DNA from: an uncultured Nocardioides sp.
GTDB taxonomy: Bacteria > Actinomycetota > Actinomycetes > Propionibacteriales > Nocardioidaceae
Assembly: GCF_947489365.1 (NCBI RefSeq)
Contig: NZ_CANLDB010000001.1
Location: 434,001 to 498,000, forward strand
Direction: 5' to 3'
Length of the DNA stretch: 64,000 nucleotides
Shown: piece by piece, positions 1-8,937 of the stretch
Numbering within the stretch: position 1 is the stretch's first letter
How the letters are laid out: each line of letters opens with the position of its first letter
Translations under genes and position numbers: made by a program
The notes under the pieces: model-generated
Database searches by the model: none
Told to the model about the DNA's origin: nothing
The model's input: only the letters and a program-made list of their open reading frames with translations

Positions 1-495
1 GAGGTCGGCTGCGGACCGGGCCACGTCACCGCCTTCCTCGCCGACTGCGGCGTCGAGGCCACGGGCTACGACCTGTCCCCGGCGATGGTCGAGCAGGCCC
101 GCAGCCGGTTCCCCGACGGGCACTACGAGGTCGGCGACCTCCGCCGGCTGATGCGTCCGACGTCCGCCGACGGGTGGGGTGCGGTCCTGGCCTGGTACTC
201 GCTCATCCACCTCGCGCCGTCCGAGCTCACCGAGGCGGTGGCGTCGCTGGTCCGCCCCCTCGCACCCGGCGGGTGGTTGGTCCTCGCGCTGCACGCGGGG
301 GAGGACCTGAGGAGCCCGACGGAGTGGTTCGACGTCGAGATCGACGTCGACTTCGTGCTGCACCGGCCGGCCGAGGTGGTGGCCGCGGTGGAGGCCGCCG
401 GTCTGGTCGACGTCGAGTGGTACGTCCGTGGCCCCCTGGCCGCCCGCGAGGAGACCACCGACCGGCTGTACCTGCTGGCCCGTCGGGGCGACTGA
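1..495 (+). CDS. SAM-dependent class I methyltransferase, 5' partial
   Basis: The gene is open from the first base, so its start lies outside the window. The visible part begins in the glycine-rich SAM-binding motif I (EVGCGPGH), followed by GYDLSPAMVEQAR, which holds the acidic residue that binds the ribose of SAM. WYSLIHL is a typical post-II segment of small Methyltransf_11/25-type enzymes. About 165 residues are visible, so only a short N-terminus is missing. The substrate cannot be read from the sequence. It ends 18 bp before truA on the same strand and may share its transcript. The family assignment is secure; the specific function is unknown. Confidence 0.8.
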   Translation, partial: EVGCGPGHVTAFLADCGVEATGYDLSPAMVEQARSRFPDGHYEVGDLRRLMRPTSADGWGAVLAWYSLIHLAPSELTEAVASLVRPLAPGGWLVLALHAGEDLRSPTEWFDVEIDVDFVLHRPAEVVAAVEAAGLVDVEWYVRGPLAAREETTDRLYLLARRGD

Positions 496-513
496 GGCTG
501 GGAGGATGCCGGG

Positions 514-1347
514 GTGCGGATCCGCCTCGACCTGACCTACGACGGCGCCGGCTTCCACGGGTGGGCCGCGCAACCGGGTCTGCGGACGGTCCAGGGCGAG
601 CTCGAGGCCGCGCTGAGGACCGTGCTCCGGCACGACGACGTCACCGTCACGTGCGCCGGCCGCACCGACACCGGCGTCCACGCCCGCGGCCAGGTCACCC
701 ACCTCGACCTTCCCGACGGCCTGCTCGCCGAGGCGGCGGGCCGGGCGCGGGACCGCCCCGTCGTCGCCCTGCGCCGCCGGGTCAACGGGGTGCTCGACCC
801 GGACGTCCGGGTGCGTCGGGTGGGCATCGCACCCGAGGGCTTCGACGCCCGCTTCTCGGCGCTGTGGCGCCGCTACGTCTACCGCGTCGCCGACGACCCG
901 GCGTCCGTCGACCCGTTGACCCGCGGGCACGTGCTCGCCTGGCCGCGGCCCCTCGACGTCGAGGCCATGGACGCCGCCGCGCAGCGGCTGCTCGGCGAGC
1001 ACGACTTCGCGGCGTTCTGCCGGAGGCGGGAGGGCGCGACGACCATCCGCACCCTGCTCGACCTGCGCTGGGAGCGCTCCGGCGCCGCGGACGGGCTCGT
1101 GGTCGGGACCGTGCGCGCCGACGCCTTCTGCCACTCGATGGTGAGGGCCCTGACGGGGTGCCTGATCTCCGTCGGGGAGGGCCGCCGTGACGTGGACTGG
1201 CCGGCCGCCGTGCTGTCCGCCGGTGTCCGCGACCCCGCCGTCACCGTCGCGCCGGCGCACGGGCTCACCCTCGAGGAGGTCCGTTACCCCGAGGACGCCG
1301 ACCTCTCCGCCCGCCAGACCGAGACCCGGAGGGTCAGGACGCTGTGA
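514..1347 (+). CDS. truA: tRNA pseudouridine(38-40) synthase TruA
   Basis: Isomerises uridines 38-40 in the anticodon arm of tRNAs to pseudouridine. The N-terminus ([17 protein letters not shown]) and the active-site block [14 protein letters not shown], with the catalytic Asp in GRTDTGVHA, are diagnostic. [11 protein letters not shown] is the conserved C-terminal motif. At 277 aa the length is normal. The GTG start has GGAGG about 9 nt upstream. The stop overlaps the next start as GTGA, so the RsmC-like gene is translationally coupled. In many actinobacteria truA follows rplQ and sits close before rplM; here rplM is 43 kb away. Confidence 0.95.
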   Translation: MRIRLDLTYDGAGFHGWAAQPGLRTVQGELEAALRTVLRHDDVTVTCAGRTDTGVHARGQVTHLDLPDGLLAEAAGRARDRPVVALRRRVNGVLDPDVRVRRVGIAPEGFDARFSALWRRYVYRVADDPASVDPLTRGHVLAWPRPLDVEAMDAAAQRLLGEHDFAAFCRRREGATTIRTLLDLRWERSGAADGLVVGTVRADAFCHSMVRALTGCLISVGEGRRDVDWPAAVLSAGVRDPAVTVAPAHGLTLEEVRYPEDADLSARQTETRRVRTL

Positions 1348-1970
1348 GCGACGAGACCGAGACGGAGCAGCAGCACTACTTCAGCGCCGACCCCACGGTG
1401 GCCTTCCGGCGCGAGCTGGTCACGGCCCGGGTGTGGGGCCACGACCTGTCGCTCGCGAGCGGCAGCGGCGTCTTCGCGCGGGGTCGCGTCGACGCCGGCA
1501 CCGCGGTGCTGTTCCGGGAGACCGAGCCGCCGGCGCGCGACGGCGTACGCCGGGTGCTCGACCTCGGCTCCGGCTGGGGCGTGATCGGCCTCGCCGTCGC
1601 CACCGCCGTCCCCTCCGTGGAGGTGACCTGCGTCGACGTGAACGAGCGCGCCCTGCTGCTGGTCCGGGAGAACGCCGCCGCCCTCGGCCTCGCCGACCGT
1701 GTCACCGCCGCGCTGCCCGCCGAGGTCGACCCGGCGGCGACGTACGACGAGATCTGGTCGAACCCGCCCATCCGCGTCGGCAAGGAGGCGCTCCACGAGC
1801 TCCTGCTGACCTGGCTGCCCCGGCTCGCGCCGGGCGGTCGCGCGGTGATGGTGGTCGGCAAGAACCTCGGCGCCGACTCCCTCCAGCGGTGGCTCGACGA
1901 GCAGGGCTGGCCCACCACCCGGCTGGCGTCCGCCAAGGGGTTCCGGGTGCTGGAGACCCGCCGGGGATGA
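1344..1970 (+). CDS. RsmC-like class I methyltransferase (rRNA guanine-N2 type)
   Basis: 208 aa. An N-terminal segment (QQHYFSADP, then [15 protein letters not shown]) precedes a Rossmann SAM fold with motif [12 protein letters not shown] and the acidic motif [13 protein letters not shown]. The motif SNPPIRVGK is the (N/D)PP(Y/F/I) motif of N2-guanine methyltransferases, which supports an RsmC-type 16S rRNA role. Only the catalytic half of E. coli RsmC is present, as is usual for the short actinobacterial form. It overlaps truA (GTGA) and the P450 gene (ATGA), so the three are one operon. The methylated position is inferred from the family only. Confidence 0.8.
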   Translation: MSDETETEQQHYFSADPTVAFRRELVTARVWGHDLSLASGSGVFARGRVDAGTAVLFRETEPPARDGVRRVLDLGSGWGVIGLAVATAVPSVEVTCVDVNERALLLVRENAAALGLADRVTAALPAEVDPAATYDEIWSNPPIRVGKEALHELLLTWLPRLAPGGRAVMVVGKNLGADSLQRWLDEQGWPTTRLASAKGFRVLETRRG

Positions 1971-3136
1971 GCCCCGGACCGGCCGCGCGTCGCCCGTTCC
2001 TCGGCGTCGGGCTCGACGAGCTCTCCGGCGCCCGGGCCCCGGCGGCCCTGGCCGGTCTCCGCGCCGTCGGGCCCGTGGTCTGGGTCCCCGCGGTCGAGGG
2101 CTGGCTGGTCACCGGTCACGCCACGGCGGTCGGTGTGATGAAGGACGCCCGGACGTTCACCGTCGACGACCCGCGGTTCAGCACGGCGCGGGTCGTGGGC
2201 GCCAGCATGCTCTCGCTCGACGGCGCCGAGCACCGGCGCCACCGGGACCCGTTCGTGGCCCCGTTCCGACCACGACAGGTCGAGGAGGACTTCGGCGCGA
2301 CGGCACGGTCCCTGGCCGCGCAGCTCGTCGCGGCGGTCCGACCCGCCGGCCGCGCCGACCTCCGGACGTGCCTCGCCGGGCCGCTGTCGGTCGCCGTGGT
2401 CGCGCACGCCCTCGGACTGCCGACGGCGGACGCCCGCGAGGTGCTCGACTGGTACGACGCGATCGTGGCCGCCGTCTCCGCCCACAGCGCGGGGGAGGAA
2501 CCCCCGGCCCGGGCGTCGACGGCGGTGGCGGAGCTGGGGGCCCACATCGGTGCGACGCAGGGCGAGCACTCCGTGCTGACCACTGCCCGCTCGGTCCTGA
2601 CGGACCGCGAGGTCGTCGCCAACGCGGCGGTCATGATGTTCGGCGGTATCGAGACGACCGAGGGCATGATCACCAACGCGGTGCTCCACCTCCTCGAGGC
2701 CCCCGGCTGGCTCGACCGGCTCCGTCAGGACCGCTCGCTCCTGGCCGGCGTGGTCGAGGAGTCCCTCCGGCTGGAACCCGCCGCCGCCGTGGTCGACCGG
2801 TACGAGACCCGGGACGTCGACCTGGCCGGGGCGACCGTCCGCCGCGGCGACCTCGTGCGTGTCTCGATCACCGGCGCCAACCGCGACCCGGCCGTCTACG
2901 AGCACCCGGACCGCTTCGACCCGGCGCGCCCGGGGCTCGGGCTCCAGCTGTCCTTCGCCCGCGGCCCCCACGTCTGCCTCGCCATGGGTCTGGCCCGCCT
3001 CGAGGCGACCGTGGCGGTCGAGGCCGTCCTCGACCTGCCCGGGCTGCGGCTGGCCGAGCCGGCCACCCCGACGGGCCTGGTCTTCCGGAAGCCGGCCTCG
3101 CTCGTCGTCGCGTGGGACCCGCCGCCAGGAGGTTGA
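1967..3136 (+). CDS. Cytochrome P450
   Basis: Heme-thiolate monooxygenase of about 389 aa, soluble bacterial type. The start overlaps the methyltransferase stop (ATGA). Visible landmarks are the I-helix oxygen-activation motif GGIETTEG, the K-helix ExxR (EESLRLEP) and the Cys-ligand loop FARGPHVCLAMG. The usual loop is FGxGxHxCxG; here the residue two after the Cys is Ala instead of Gly, a small deviation that need not abolish function. No ferredoxin or ferredoxin reductase is adjacent, so redox partners are encoded elsewhere. The substrate is unknown. Its place at the end of a tRNA/rRNA modification operon looks like simple co-transcription. Confidence 0.88.
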   Translation: MSPGPAARRPFLGVGLDELSGARAPAALAGLRAVGPVVWVPAVEGWLVTGHATAVGVMKDARTFTVDDPRFSTARVVGASMLSLDGAEHRRHRDPFVAPFRPRQVEEDFGATARSLAAQLVAAVRPAGRADLRTCLAGPLSVAVVAHALGLPTADAREVLDWYDAIVAAVSAHSAGEEPPARASTAVAELGAHIGATQGEHSVLTTARSVLTDREVVANAAVMMFGGIETTEGMITNAVLHLLEAPGWLDRLRQDRSLLAGVVEESLRLEPAAAVVDRYETRDVDLAGATVRRGDLVRVSITGANRDPAVYEHPDRFDPARPGLGLQLSFARGPHVCLAMGLARLEATVAVEAVLDLPGLRLAEPATPTGLVFRKPASLVVAWDPPPGG

Positions 3137-3168
3137 GCGTCCCGGCCTTGGGGTGGGCGTGGGTGACA

Positions 3169-3231
3169 GGTAGTCCCTGACGTTGCGACCCCACATCCAC
3201 CCGATCCAGGGTCAGGACGTCAGGGACTACC
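3169..3231. terminator. 15-bp inverted repeat between convergent genes, probable bidirectional terminator
   Basis: Perfect 15-bp arms, GGTAGTCCCTGACGT (3169-3183) and its reverse complement (3217-3231), enclose 33 nt. The element lies between the ends of the P450 gene and a minus-strand gene whose TAG stop (3229-3227) is inside the right arm. Position and symmetry suit a bidirectional terminator, but there is no T tract. The long loop leaves open a dispersed palindromic repeat or a protein-binding site. Confidence 0.5.
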
Positions 3232-4306
3232 CCGCACGGCGCCAGCCGGTCTCCGGGCCGAGCGGGTCGGTGTCCGGGCGGTCGTCCACGTCGCGCCACC
3301 GCTCCAGCTCGCCGGTCACCTCCAGGACGTCGGTCAGCCACAGCGTCTCGTCGGGATTCCACCCGCCGAGGAGGGTGGCGGCGTCCTCGGTGCCGGGAAC
3401 GGCCACGTCCCAGGCCTTCGTCGCACTGACGAGGTAGCCGGTCACCGTGAGGTGGACGGCGTCGTAGGCCTCGGCGACGGCGAGCCACTCCGGGAGGAAC
3501 CACGGGCAGTCGCGCCCGCTGACGCTGTACCAGTCGTTGCGGCGCAGGTCCGTCACGTCGAGGGGGAACCTCTCCACCAGGGCGACCCAGGCCGCCGGGG
3601 AGTCGACCTCGTACACGCGCGGCTCCCTCCGCGGGGCCAGGCGGCGCAGGTCCGCCTCCTCGTAGTCGCTGTCCCCGTCCTCGGCCCACATCAGCCCGAC
3701 CGCGCCGAGCCCGGGCAGGCCGCGCGTCGTCGCGGGCAGCCCGGCGGCCATCGGGACGCTCCACCAGCCCGATGACGGGGTCCCCCGCGGGTCGGTGGGG
3801 CGCGCGGGCCCGTTCATCGCGGCCAGCGATCGTTCCCGGGCCTCGCCGGCGACGAGCCGCCCGGGTACGCCCGTCAGCGGCTGGTGCCTCGTCCCGTGCT
3901 CGGCCCGGAACTCGATGTCCTGCAGCGACGCCAGGTCGACCCCGCTCGACCACCAGGCCGTGGCGGGCGCGGCCAGGACGGCCTCGGCAACCGGCACCAG
4001 CGCCTCGACCAGCTCGGGCCGGTCCGCGATCAGCGCATCTCGCTCGTCGGGCTCCTGCCAGTACATGGCCGACGCGACGGCTTCACTCATGGGCCACACC
4101 AGGCTGGCGGGGTCCTCACGACCTGCGACTGCTGCGGGCTCGCTGTCACGCAGGGCCGCGAGGACGTCCCCGACGGGCCCGTCGAAGTGGGACGCGAGGT
4201 TCATCGCCCAGTCGAGACCGGGGGACAGCGCCACTGCCACCGCTAGACAGAGCCGCCGCCCGCGAGGTCCGTCGAGGAGCTCGCGGGCGGTCGGGCGGTG
4301 CGTCAC
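3227..4306 (-). CDS. Conserved hypothetical protein, 359 aa
   Basis: I do not recognise a named domain. It is a soluble, acidic, Trp-rich protein with no signal peptide or membrane segment. The C-terminal half has a run of motifs (YEVDSPAAWVALVERFPLDVT, NDWYSVSGRDCPWFLPEW, AYDAVHLTVTGYLV, GGWNPDETLWLTDV) that resembles a family of actinobacterial proteins of unknown function, from memory only. The start is GTG with a weak ribosome binding site, so the exact N-terminus is uncertain. It lies 12 bp after the acyl-CoA dehydrogenase on the same strand and could be the last gene of that operon, though nothing in it suggests lipid metabolism. Confidence 0.6.
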   Translation of the reverse strand: MTHRPTARELLDGPRGRRLCLAVAVALSPGLDWAMNLASHFDGPVGDVLAALRDSEPAAVAGREDPASLVWPMSEAVASAMYWQEPDERDALIADRPELVEALVPVAEAVLAAPATAWWSSGVDLASLQDIEFRAEHGTRHQPLTGVPGRLVAGEARERSLAAMNGPARPTDPRGTPSSGWWSVPMAAGLPATTRGLPGLGAVGLMWAEDGDSDYEEADLRRLAPRREPRVYEVDSPAAWVALVERFPLDVTDLRRNDWYSVSGRDCPWFLPEWLAVAEAYDAVHLTVTGYLVSATKAWDVAVPGTEDAATLLGGWNPDETLWLTDVLEVTGELERWRDVDDRPDTDPLGPETGWRRAG

Positions 4307-4318
4307 GAAGCCGGGTCG

Positions 4319-5551
4319 TTACGCGGTGTGCTTGCGGATCTCGGCCTTGCCCAGCGCCGACTTGTGGACCTCGTCGGGGCCGTCGGCGAAGCGGAGCGTC
4401 CGGATGCCGGCGTACGCCGCGGCGAGGGGGAAGTCCTGCGAGATGCCGCCGCCGCCGTGGACCTGCATGGCCCGGTCGAGGATCGTCTGCACCGCGAGCG
4501 GCGTGGCGATCTTGATGGCCTGGATGTCGCCGTGGGCGGCGCGGTTGCCGGCGGTGTCCATGCGCCACGCGGTGTGCAGCGTCAGCAGGCGGAGCTGGTC
4601 GACGGTGACGCGGGCCTCGGCGATCCACTCGCGGATCACGCCCTGCTCGGCGAGCGGCTTGCCGAAGGCGACGCGCTCGGAGGCGCGGGCGCACATGAGC
4701 TCGATCGCGCGCTCGGCGACGCCGATCGAGCGCATGCAGTGGTGGATGCGGCCGGGGCCGAGACGGCCCTGGGCGATCGCGAAGCCGTCGCCCTCGTCGC
4801 CGATGAGGTTCGCGGCGGGCACCCGGACGTCGGTGAACCGCAGCTCGGCGTGGCCACCGTGGTCGTGGTCGTCGTACCCGAAGACGTGCATGCCGCGGAC
4901 GACCTCGAGGCCGGGGGTGTCGCGGGGGACCAGGATCATCGACTGCTGGCGGTGGCGGTCGGCCGACGGGTCGGTCTTGCCCATCACGATGAAGATCGTG
5001 CAGTCGGGGTTCATGGCCCCGGTGATCCACCACTTGCGGCCGTTGATGACGTAGTCGTCGCCGTCGCGGACGATCGAGGTCTCGACGTTGGTGGCGTCGG
5101 ACGACGCGACGTCGGGCTCGGTCATCGCGAACGCCGAGCGGATCTCGCCGGCCAGCAGCGGCTCCAGCCACTGCTTCTTCTGGGCGTCGTCGCCGAACAT
5201 GGCGATCGTCTCCATGTTGCCGGTGTCGGGCGCGGCGCAGTTCAGGACGGCGGGCGCGAGGCCGACGGCACGGCCGGTGATCTCGGCGAGCGGGGCGTAC
5301 TGGAGGCTCGTCAGCCCGGCGCCGTGGCCGTCGGGGTCGTGCTTGGGCGGCAGGAACAGGTTCCACAGACCGCGGTCGCGGGCCTCGGCCTGGAGCTCCT
5401 TGAGGATGGGCGTGCGGCTCCACGCCCACGGGTCGTCGGAGCTCGAGAGCTGCTCGGAGAAGGTCGCCTCGGCGGGCACGATGCGCTCGGCCATGAAGGC
5501 CTCGAGCCGCTCGATCATGTCGGTGGTGCGCTCGTCGTGGGTGAAGTCCAT
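4319..5551 (-). CDS. Acyl-CoA dehydrogenase, ACAD10/11-like
   Basis: FAD enzyme of 410 aa that introduces the 2,3 double bond into acyl-CoA. Visible family blocks are [15 protein letters not shown] (FAD/substrate loop), [14 protein letters not shown], and the C-terminal [13 protein letters not shown] and [13 protein letters not shown]. The short N-terminus ([16 protein letters not shown]) and the adjacent gene for an APH-type phosphotransferase match the bacterial ACAD10/11-like subgroup, in which a phosphotransferase domain accompanies the dehydrogenase; the human proteins are fusions of the two. That group acts on 4-hydroxyacyl-CoAs, so 4-hydroxy acid degradation is a reasonable inference. 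It is 20 bp downstream of the phosphotransferase gene. Confidence 0.9.
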   Translation of the reverse strand: MDFTHDERTTDMIERLEAFMAERIVPAEATFSEQLSSSDDPWAWSRTPILKELQAEARDRGLWNLFLPPKHDPDGHGAGLTSLQYAPLAEITGRAVGLAPAVLNCAAPDTGNMETIAMFGDDAQKKQWLEPLLAGEIRSAFAMTEPDVASSDATNVETSIVRDGDDYVINGRKWWITGAMNPDCTIFIVMGKTDPSADRHRQQSMILVPRDTPGLEVVRGMHVFGYDDHDHGGHAELRFTDVRVPAANLIGDEGDGFAIAQGRLGPGRIHHCMRSIGVAERAIELMCARASERVAFGKPLAEQGVIREWIAEARVTVDQLRLLTLHTAWRMDTAGNRAAHGDIQAIKIATPLAVQTILDRAMQVHGGGGISQDFPLAAAYAGIRTLRFADGPDEVHKSALGKAEIRKHTA

Positions 5552-5571
5552 CGGGAGTCCTCTCGGGAGTC

Positions 5572-6630
5572 TCAGGAGGTGCTGCGGAGTGCGTCGAGGC
5601 CGGCGCGCATCAGGGGCACGGTGGCGGCCCCGATGCCCTCGAACCCGTCGCCGGTGGTCTGGCCCTGCTCGTGGCGGTAGTGGATCCCCTCGAGGATCAC
5701 GGCGAGCTTGAAGAAGCCCAGGCCGAGGTGGAAGCGCAGGTCGTCGAGGTCGTGGCCGGCGGCGGCGTACCGCTGCTGGACCTCCTCGGCGCTCGGGTAG
5801 CCGGGGGCCAGGGAGGCGTCGGAGACCGACCGCTCCTGGCCCCCGAGGTCGAGGCGGGCGAGCCGGTCGTAGACCAGCAGCAGCGCGAGGTCGGTGAGCG
5901 GGTCGCCGAGCGTGGCCATCTCCCAGTCGACGACCGCGGCGACCTCGTCGTCGGGTCCGACCAGGAGGTTGTCGAGGCGGTAGTCGCCGTGGACGATCCC
6001 GGCCCGGTCGGTGGTCGGCACCTGCGCGGCCAGCGCGGCGGCGAGCTCGTCGGCGCCGGGCAGGTCGCGGTTGCGCGACCCCTCCAGCTGGCGGGTCCAG
6101 CGACGGACCTGCCGCTCCAGGAACCCCTCGGGGCGCCCGAACTCCGCGAGCCCGACCGACGCCGGGTCGACGTGGTGCAGGGCGGCGAGGACGTCGACCA
6201 TCCGCTCGGTGATCGCGCGGGTGCGCTCGGCGCCGAGGGGCTCGAGCTGCGCGGCGGTGCGGTACGGCGTCCCGTCGACGCGCTCCATCAGGTAGAAGGG
6301 CGCGCCCAGCACGTCCTCGTCGGTGCAGTGCGCGACCATCCCCGGCACGGGGACGTCGGTGTCGCGCAGCGCCGACATGACGGTGAACTCGCGGCCCATG
6401 TCGTGGGCCGTGGCCTGCACGTGGCCCCGCGGCGGGCGCCGCAGCACCCAGGTCGACGTGCCGTCCGTGACCTCGAAGGTGAGGTTCGACTTGCCGCCAG
6501 TCAGGAGCCGGCCGGTCAGGTCACCGGCGAGGTCGACCGTGCCCGTGGACGTCAGCCAGGCGCCGACGGCGGCGAGGTCCTGCTCGACGGGCCGGGCCTC
6601 CCACTCGCGTGCGCTCGTGCTGTCGGCCAT
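5572..6630 (-). CDS. APH-family phosphotransferase, partner of the acyl-CoA dehydrogenase
   Basis: 352 aa with an aminoglycoside-phosphotransferase/choline-kinase fold. The Brenner-type catalytic loop [14 protein letters not shown] (HxDxxxxN) and the metal-binding [12 protein letters not shown] are intact. The N-terminal [14 protein letters not shown] matches the nucleotide loop of the ACAD10/11 kinase domain. In that pathway the kinase phosphorylates the 4-hydroxyl of a 4-hydroxyacyl-CoA so that the dehydrogenase can eliminate it. Resistance to an aminoglycoside is unlikely given the context. Its ATG overlaps the TGA of the upstream SDR gene, so the genes are coupled. Confidence 0.85.
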   Translation of the reverse strand: MADSTSAREWEARPVEQDLAAVGAWLTSTGTVDLAGDLTGRLLTGGKSNLTFEVTDGTSTWVLRRPPRGHVQATAHDMGREFTVMSALRDTDVPVPGMVAHCTDEDVLGAPFYLMERVDGTPYRTAAQLEPLGAERTRAITERMVDVLAALHHVDPASVGLAEFGRPEGFLERQVRRWTRQLEGSRNRDLPGADELAAALAAQVPTTDRAGIVHGDYRLDNLLVGPDDEVAAVVDWEMATLGDPLTDLALLLVYDRLARLDLGGQERSVSDASLAPGYPSAEEVQQRYAAAGHDLDDLRFHLGLGFFKLAVILEGIHYRHEQGQTTGDGFEGIGAATVPLMRAGLDALRSTS

Positions 6631-7457
6631 CAGAAACCCGCCTCCCCGATCGACGTGCCGCCCTGGTCGTCGACGCGCTGGCGCAGCTTGCGCATGCCGC
6701 GCAGCCAGCCGTCGGTGTCCGCGGCCCGGTAGGAGTAGTAGTCGGCCACCTCGGGGTGGGGGAGCACCAGGAAGCGCTCCTCGCCCTCGGACAGCGACGC
6801 GACCCAGGCCTCGGCCACCTGCTCGGGCTCGAGCGCACCGTCGTGGGACAGCAGCGCGGTCACCTTGCCGGCCTCCTCGAGCATCCGGGTGCGCACGCCC
6901 TGCGGGCAGATGGCCTGGACGGCGACCCCGCGGTCGCCGTACGTCACGGAGAGCCACTCGGCGAAGGCGACGGCGGCGTGCTTGGTGACGGTGTACGGCG
7001 CGTTGCCGATCATCCCGAGCAGCCCCGCGGCGGACGCGGTGACGACGAAGCGACCGCCGGGCGGGCCGGCGGGGCCGGGGTCGGTCCACGTGGGGACGAG
7101 CGCGCGCGCCAGCCGGACGTGGGCGAGCACGTTGACCTCGAGGGTCTGCTCCCAGACCGCGTCGGGGGTGTCGAGGTCGCCGCCGGTGTCGACGCCGGCG
7201 TTGGAGCACACGACGTCGACGGCACCGAGGTGCTGGGTCGCGGCGGTCACGAGGTCGCGGGCACCGTCCGCGGTGGCGCAGTCGCCGGGCTCGGGGTGGC
7301 CGCCGACCTCCTCGGCGACCTCCGCGGCCAGGGCCGGGTCGAGGTCGTTGACGACCACGCGGGCGCCCTCGGCGGCGGCGCGGACGGCGAGCGCCCGACC
7401 GATGCCGCGCCCGGCGCCGGTGACGAGGACGCCGGCGCCGGCGAGCGGGCCGCTCAC
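6630..7457 (-). CDS. Short-chain dehydrogenase/reductase (SDR)
   Basis: 275 aa NAD(P)-dependent oxidoreductase. The cofactor motif TGAGRGIG is near the N-terminus, VNDLDP follows strand 2, CSNAGV is the NNAG-type motif, and the active site has S in TASAAG and YTVTK (YxxxK). The C-terminus is long for the family and ends in an unassigned Tyr-rich segment (VADYYSYRAADTDGW). GTG was chosen because it overlaps the stop of the preceding SDR gene (GTGA), the pattern seen throughout this operon. The substrate is probably a hydroxyacyl-CoA or alcohol, inferred from the neighbours. Confidence 0.85.
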   Translation of the reverse strand: MSGPLAGAGVLVTGAGRGIGRALAVRAAAEGARVVVNDLDPALAAEVAEEVGGHPEPGDCATADGARDLVTAATQHLGAVDVVCSNAGVDTGGDLDTPDAVWEQTLEVNVLAHVRLARALVPTWTDPGPAGPPGGRFVVTASAAGLLGMIGNAPYTVTKHAAVAFAEWLSVTYGDRGVAVQAICPQGVRTRMLEEAGKVTALLSHDGALEPEQVAEAWVASLSEGEERFLVLPHPEVADYYSYRAADTDGWLRGMRKLRQRVDDQGGTSIGEAGF

Positions 7458-8218
7458 ACGCCGCCCCGCAGCAGGGTGCCGCCGTCCAGGGTCAGCGTCT
7501 GCCCGGTCACCCAGGCGGCGTCGTCGGACAGCAGGTAGGCGACGGCGCCGGCGACGTCCTCCGGGGCGCCGAGGCGTCCGAGCGGGTAGCCCGCGACGAC
7601 CTCGGCCTCCTTGCCGTCGAACAGCGCGGTGGCGAACTGGGTCTTCACGATCGCCGGCGCCACGGCGTTGAGGCGGACGTCCGGCGCGAGCTCGACCGCG
7701 AGCTCCTCGGTGAGGTGGATGAGCATCGCCTTGGTGGCGCCGTACCAGGCGATGCCCGGGGCGGGCCGGATCCCGGCGACGGAGGCGACGTTGACGACGG
7801 CGCCGCCGTGGTCCTTCATCCAGGCGGCGTGCGCCCGCTGGATCCACGACAGCGCGGCGAGGCAGTTGACCTCGACGGTCTTGCGGGCCGCGCTGAGGTC
7901 GAGCTCCAGCAGCGGGCCGTACGTCGGGTTGATGCCCGTGTTGTTGACCAGCAGGTCGAGGCTGCCGAAGGTCGACACCGCCCGCTCGACGACCTCGGCC
8001 TGGTGGTCGGCGTCGTCCGCGCCGCCCGGGACGCCCAGGACGTGCTCCTCGCCGCCGAGGCTCTCGACGGCCTCGGCGAGGGGCTCGGGCTTGCGTCCGG
8101 TGATCACCACCCGCGCCCCCTCGTCGACGAGGCGGCGGGCGATCGCGAGACCGATGCCCCGGCTGGCGCCGGTGACGACCGCGGTGCGGCCGGCGAGGCG
8201 GGTGGACATCTCGGGCAC
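7454..8218 (-). CDS. SDR family oxidoreductase, first gene of the acyl-CoA operon
   Basis: 254 aa classical SDR: TGASRGIG cofactor loop, VNNTGIN, a catalytic Ser in NVASVAG and YGATK, and the C-terminal VTGQTLTLDGGTLL typical of FabG-like enzymes. The NNTG replaces the usual NNAG. GGAGG lies 4-5 nt before the GTG at 8218; an in-frame ATG at 8209 would shorten the protein by three residues and is the alternative start. It heads the minus-strand operon and is divergent from a TetR gene. Its promoter overlaps the palindrome at 8245-8262, so it is probably repressed by that TetR protein. Confidence 0.87.
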   Translation of the reverse strand: MPEMSTRLAGRTAVVTGASRGIGLAIARRLVDEGARVVITGRKPEPLAEAVESLGGEEHVLGVPGGADDADHQAEVVERAVSTFGSLDLLVNNTGINPTYGPLLELDLSAARKTVEVNCLAALSWIQRAHAAWMKDHGGAVVNVASVAGIRPAPGIAWYGATKAMLIHLTEELAVELAPDVRLNAVAPAIVKTQFATALFDGKEAEVVAGYPLGRLGAPEDVAGAVAYLLSDDAAWVTGQTLTLDGGTLLRGGV

Positions 8219-8244
8219 TGGACCTCCAGGGGCGTTGCCGACTA

Positions 8245-8262
8245 GGTGAGCGTTTGCTTACC
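8245..8262. promoter_or_regulatory. TetR-type operator between the SDR operon and the tetR gene
   Basis: GGTGAGCGTTTGCTTACC is an 18-bp imperfect palindrome (half-sites GGTGAGC and GCTTACC, 6 of 7 matched). AAGCAAACGCT-type centres are common in operators of TetR regulators of acyl-CoA catabolism. The site covers a candidate -10 (TACCCT, 8259-8264) for the tetR gene and lies 27 bp before the divergent SDR start, so one bound dimer could control both directions. Confidence 0.65.
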
Positions 8263-8271
8263 CTGTCCGAC

Positions 8272-8937
8272 GTGGATGGTCCAGTCAACCCCGACCGCGG
8301 CCCTGGTCCGGGCTCCGGTCCGGGCAGCGAGCGCCTGGCGCGCGCCGCCGCGGAGGCGTTCGCCGCGCGGGGCTTCCACGGGACGTCCACGCGGCACGTC
8401 GCGGCGGCCGCGGGCATGAGTCCGGCGGCGCTCTACGTCCACCACCGCTCGAAGGAGGAGCTGCTCCACGCTCTCTCGCTGGAGGGCCACCGGCGGGTCC
8501 TCGCGCTCGTGCGTGAGGCCGCCTCCGGGGCCGACGACCCTGTCGCGGCACTGGGGGTCCTCGTCGAGCGCTTCGTCGAGCACCACGCGACCGAGCACGT
8601 CTCGTCGCGCGTCGTGAACTACGAGCTCGCCGCCCTCGACGACGACCACCGCGCCGAGGTGGCCGCGCTGCGCCACGAGATCGAGGAGACCGTCCGCGCC
8701 GTCGTACGACGGGGGGTCGCGGCGGGCCTGTTCGTCACCGACGACCCCGACCTCAGCGCCGCCGCGCTCCTCTCGCTCGGGGTCGACGTCTCGCGCTGGT
8801 ACCGCCCCGGTGGCCGGTGGACCCCCGCCGAGGTCGCCGCGCACTACCGCGGACTCGCGCTCGCGATGCTGGGGGTCAGCGGTCGTGGCCCAGGGCCCGC
8901 CACTGCTCGAGCGTCAGGTACTCGTCGTCCCACATGA
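8272..8937 (+). CDS. TetR/AcrR family transcriptional regulator
   Basis: About 221 aa. The N-terminal HTH is clear: AAAEAFAARGFHGTSTRHVAAAAGMSPAALYVHHRSKEEL. The C-terminal ligand domain carries HYRGLALAMLG near its end. GTG 8272 is preferred over the upstream TTG at 8254 because the TTG lies inside the operator palindrome, and because TACCCT sits 7 nt before 8272, giving a leaderless message. Its divergent position and the shared operator make it the likely repressor of the acyl-CoA operon and of itself; the inducer is probably an acyl-CoA. Its 3' end overlaps the convergent beta-helix gene by 62 bp. Confidence 0.85.
   Translation: MDGPVNPDRGPGPGSGPGSERLARAAAEAFAARGFHGTSTRHVAAAAGMSPAALYVHHRSKEELLHALSLEGHRRVLALVREAASGADDPVAALGVLVERFVEHHATEHVSSRVVNYELAALDDDHRAEVAALRHEIEETVRAVVRRGVAAGLFVTDDPDLSAAALLSLGVDVSRWYRPGGRWTPAEVAAHYRGLALAMLGVSGRGPGPATARASGTRRPT

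Noticed and set aside
5572..6630. APH-family protein as an aminoglycoside resistance gene
   Set aside because: It is translationally coupled to SDR and acyl-CoA dehydrogenase genes and matches the kinase associated with ACAD10/11-type enzymes.
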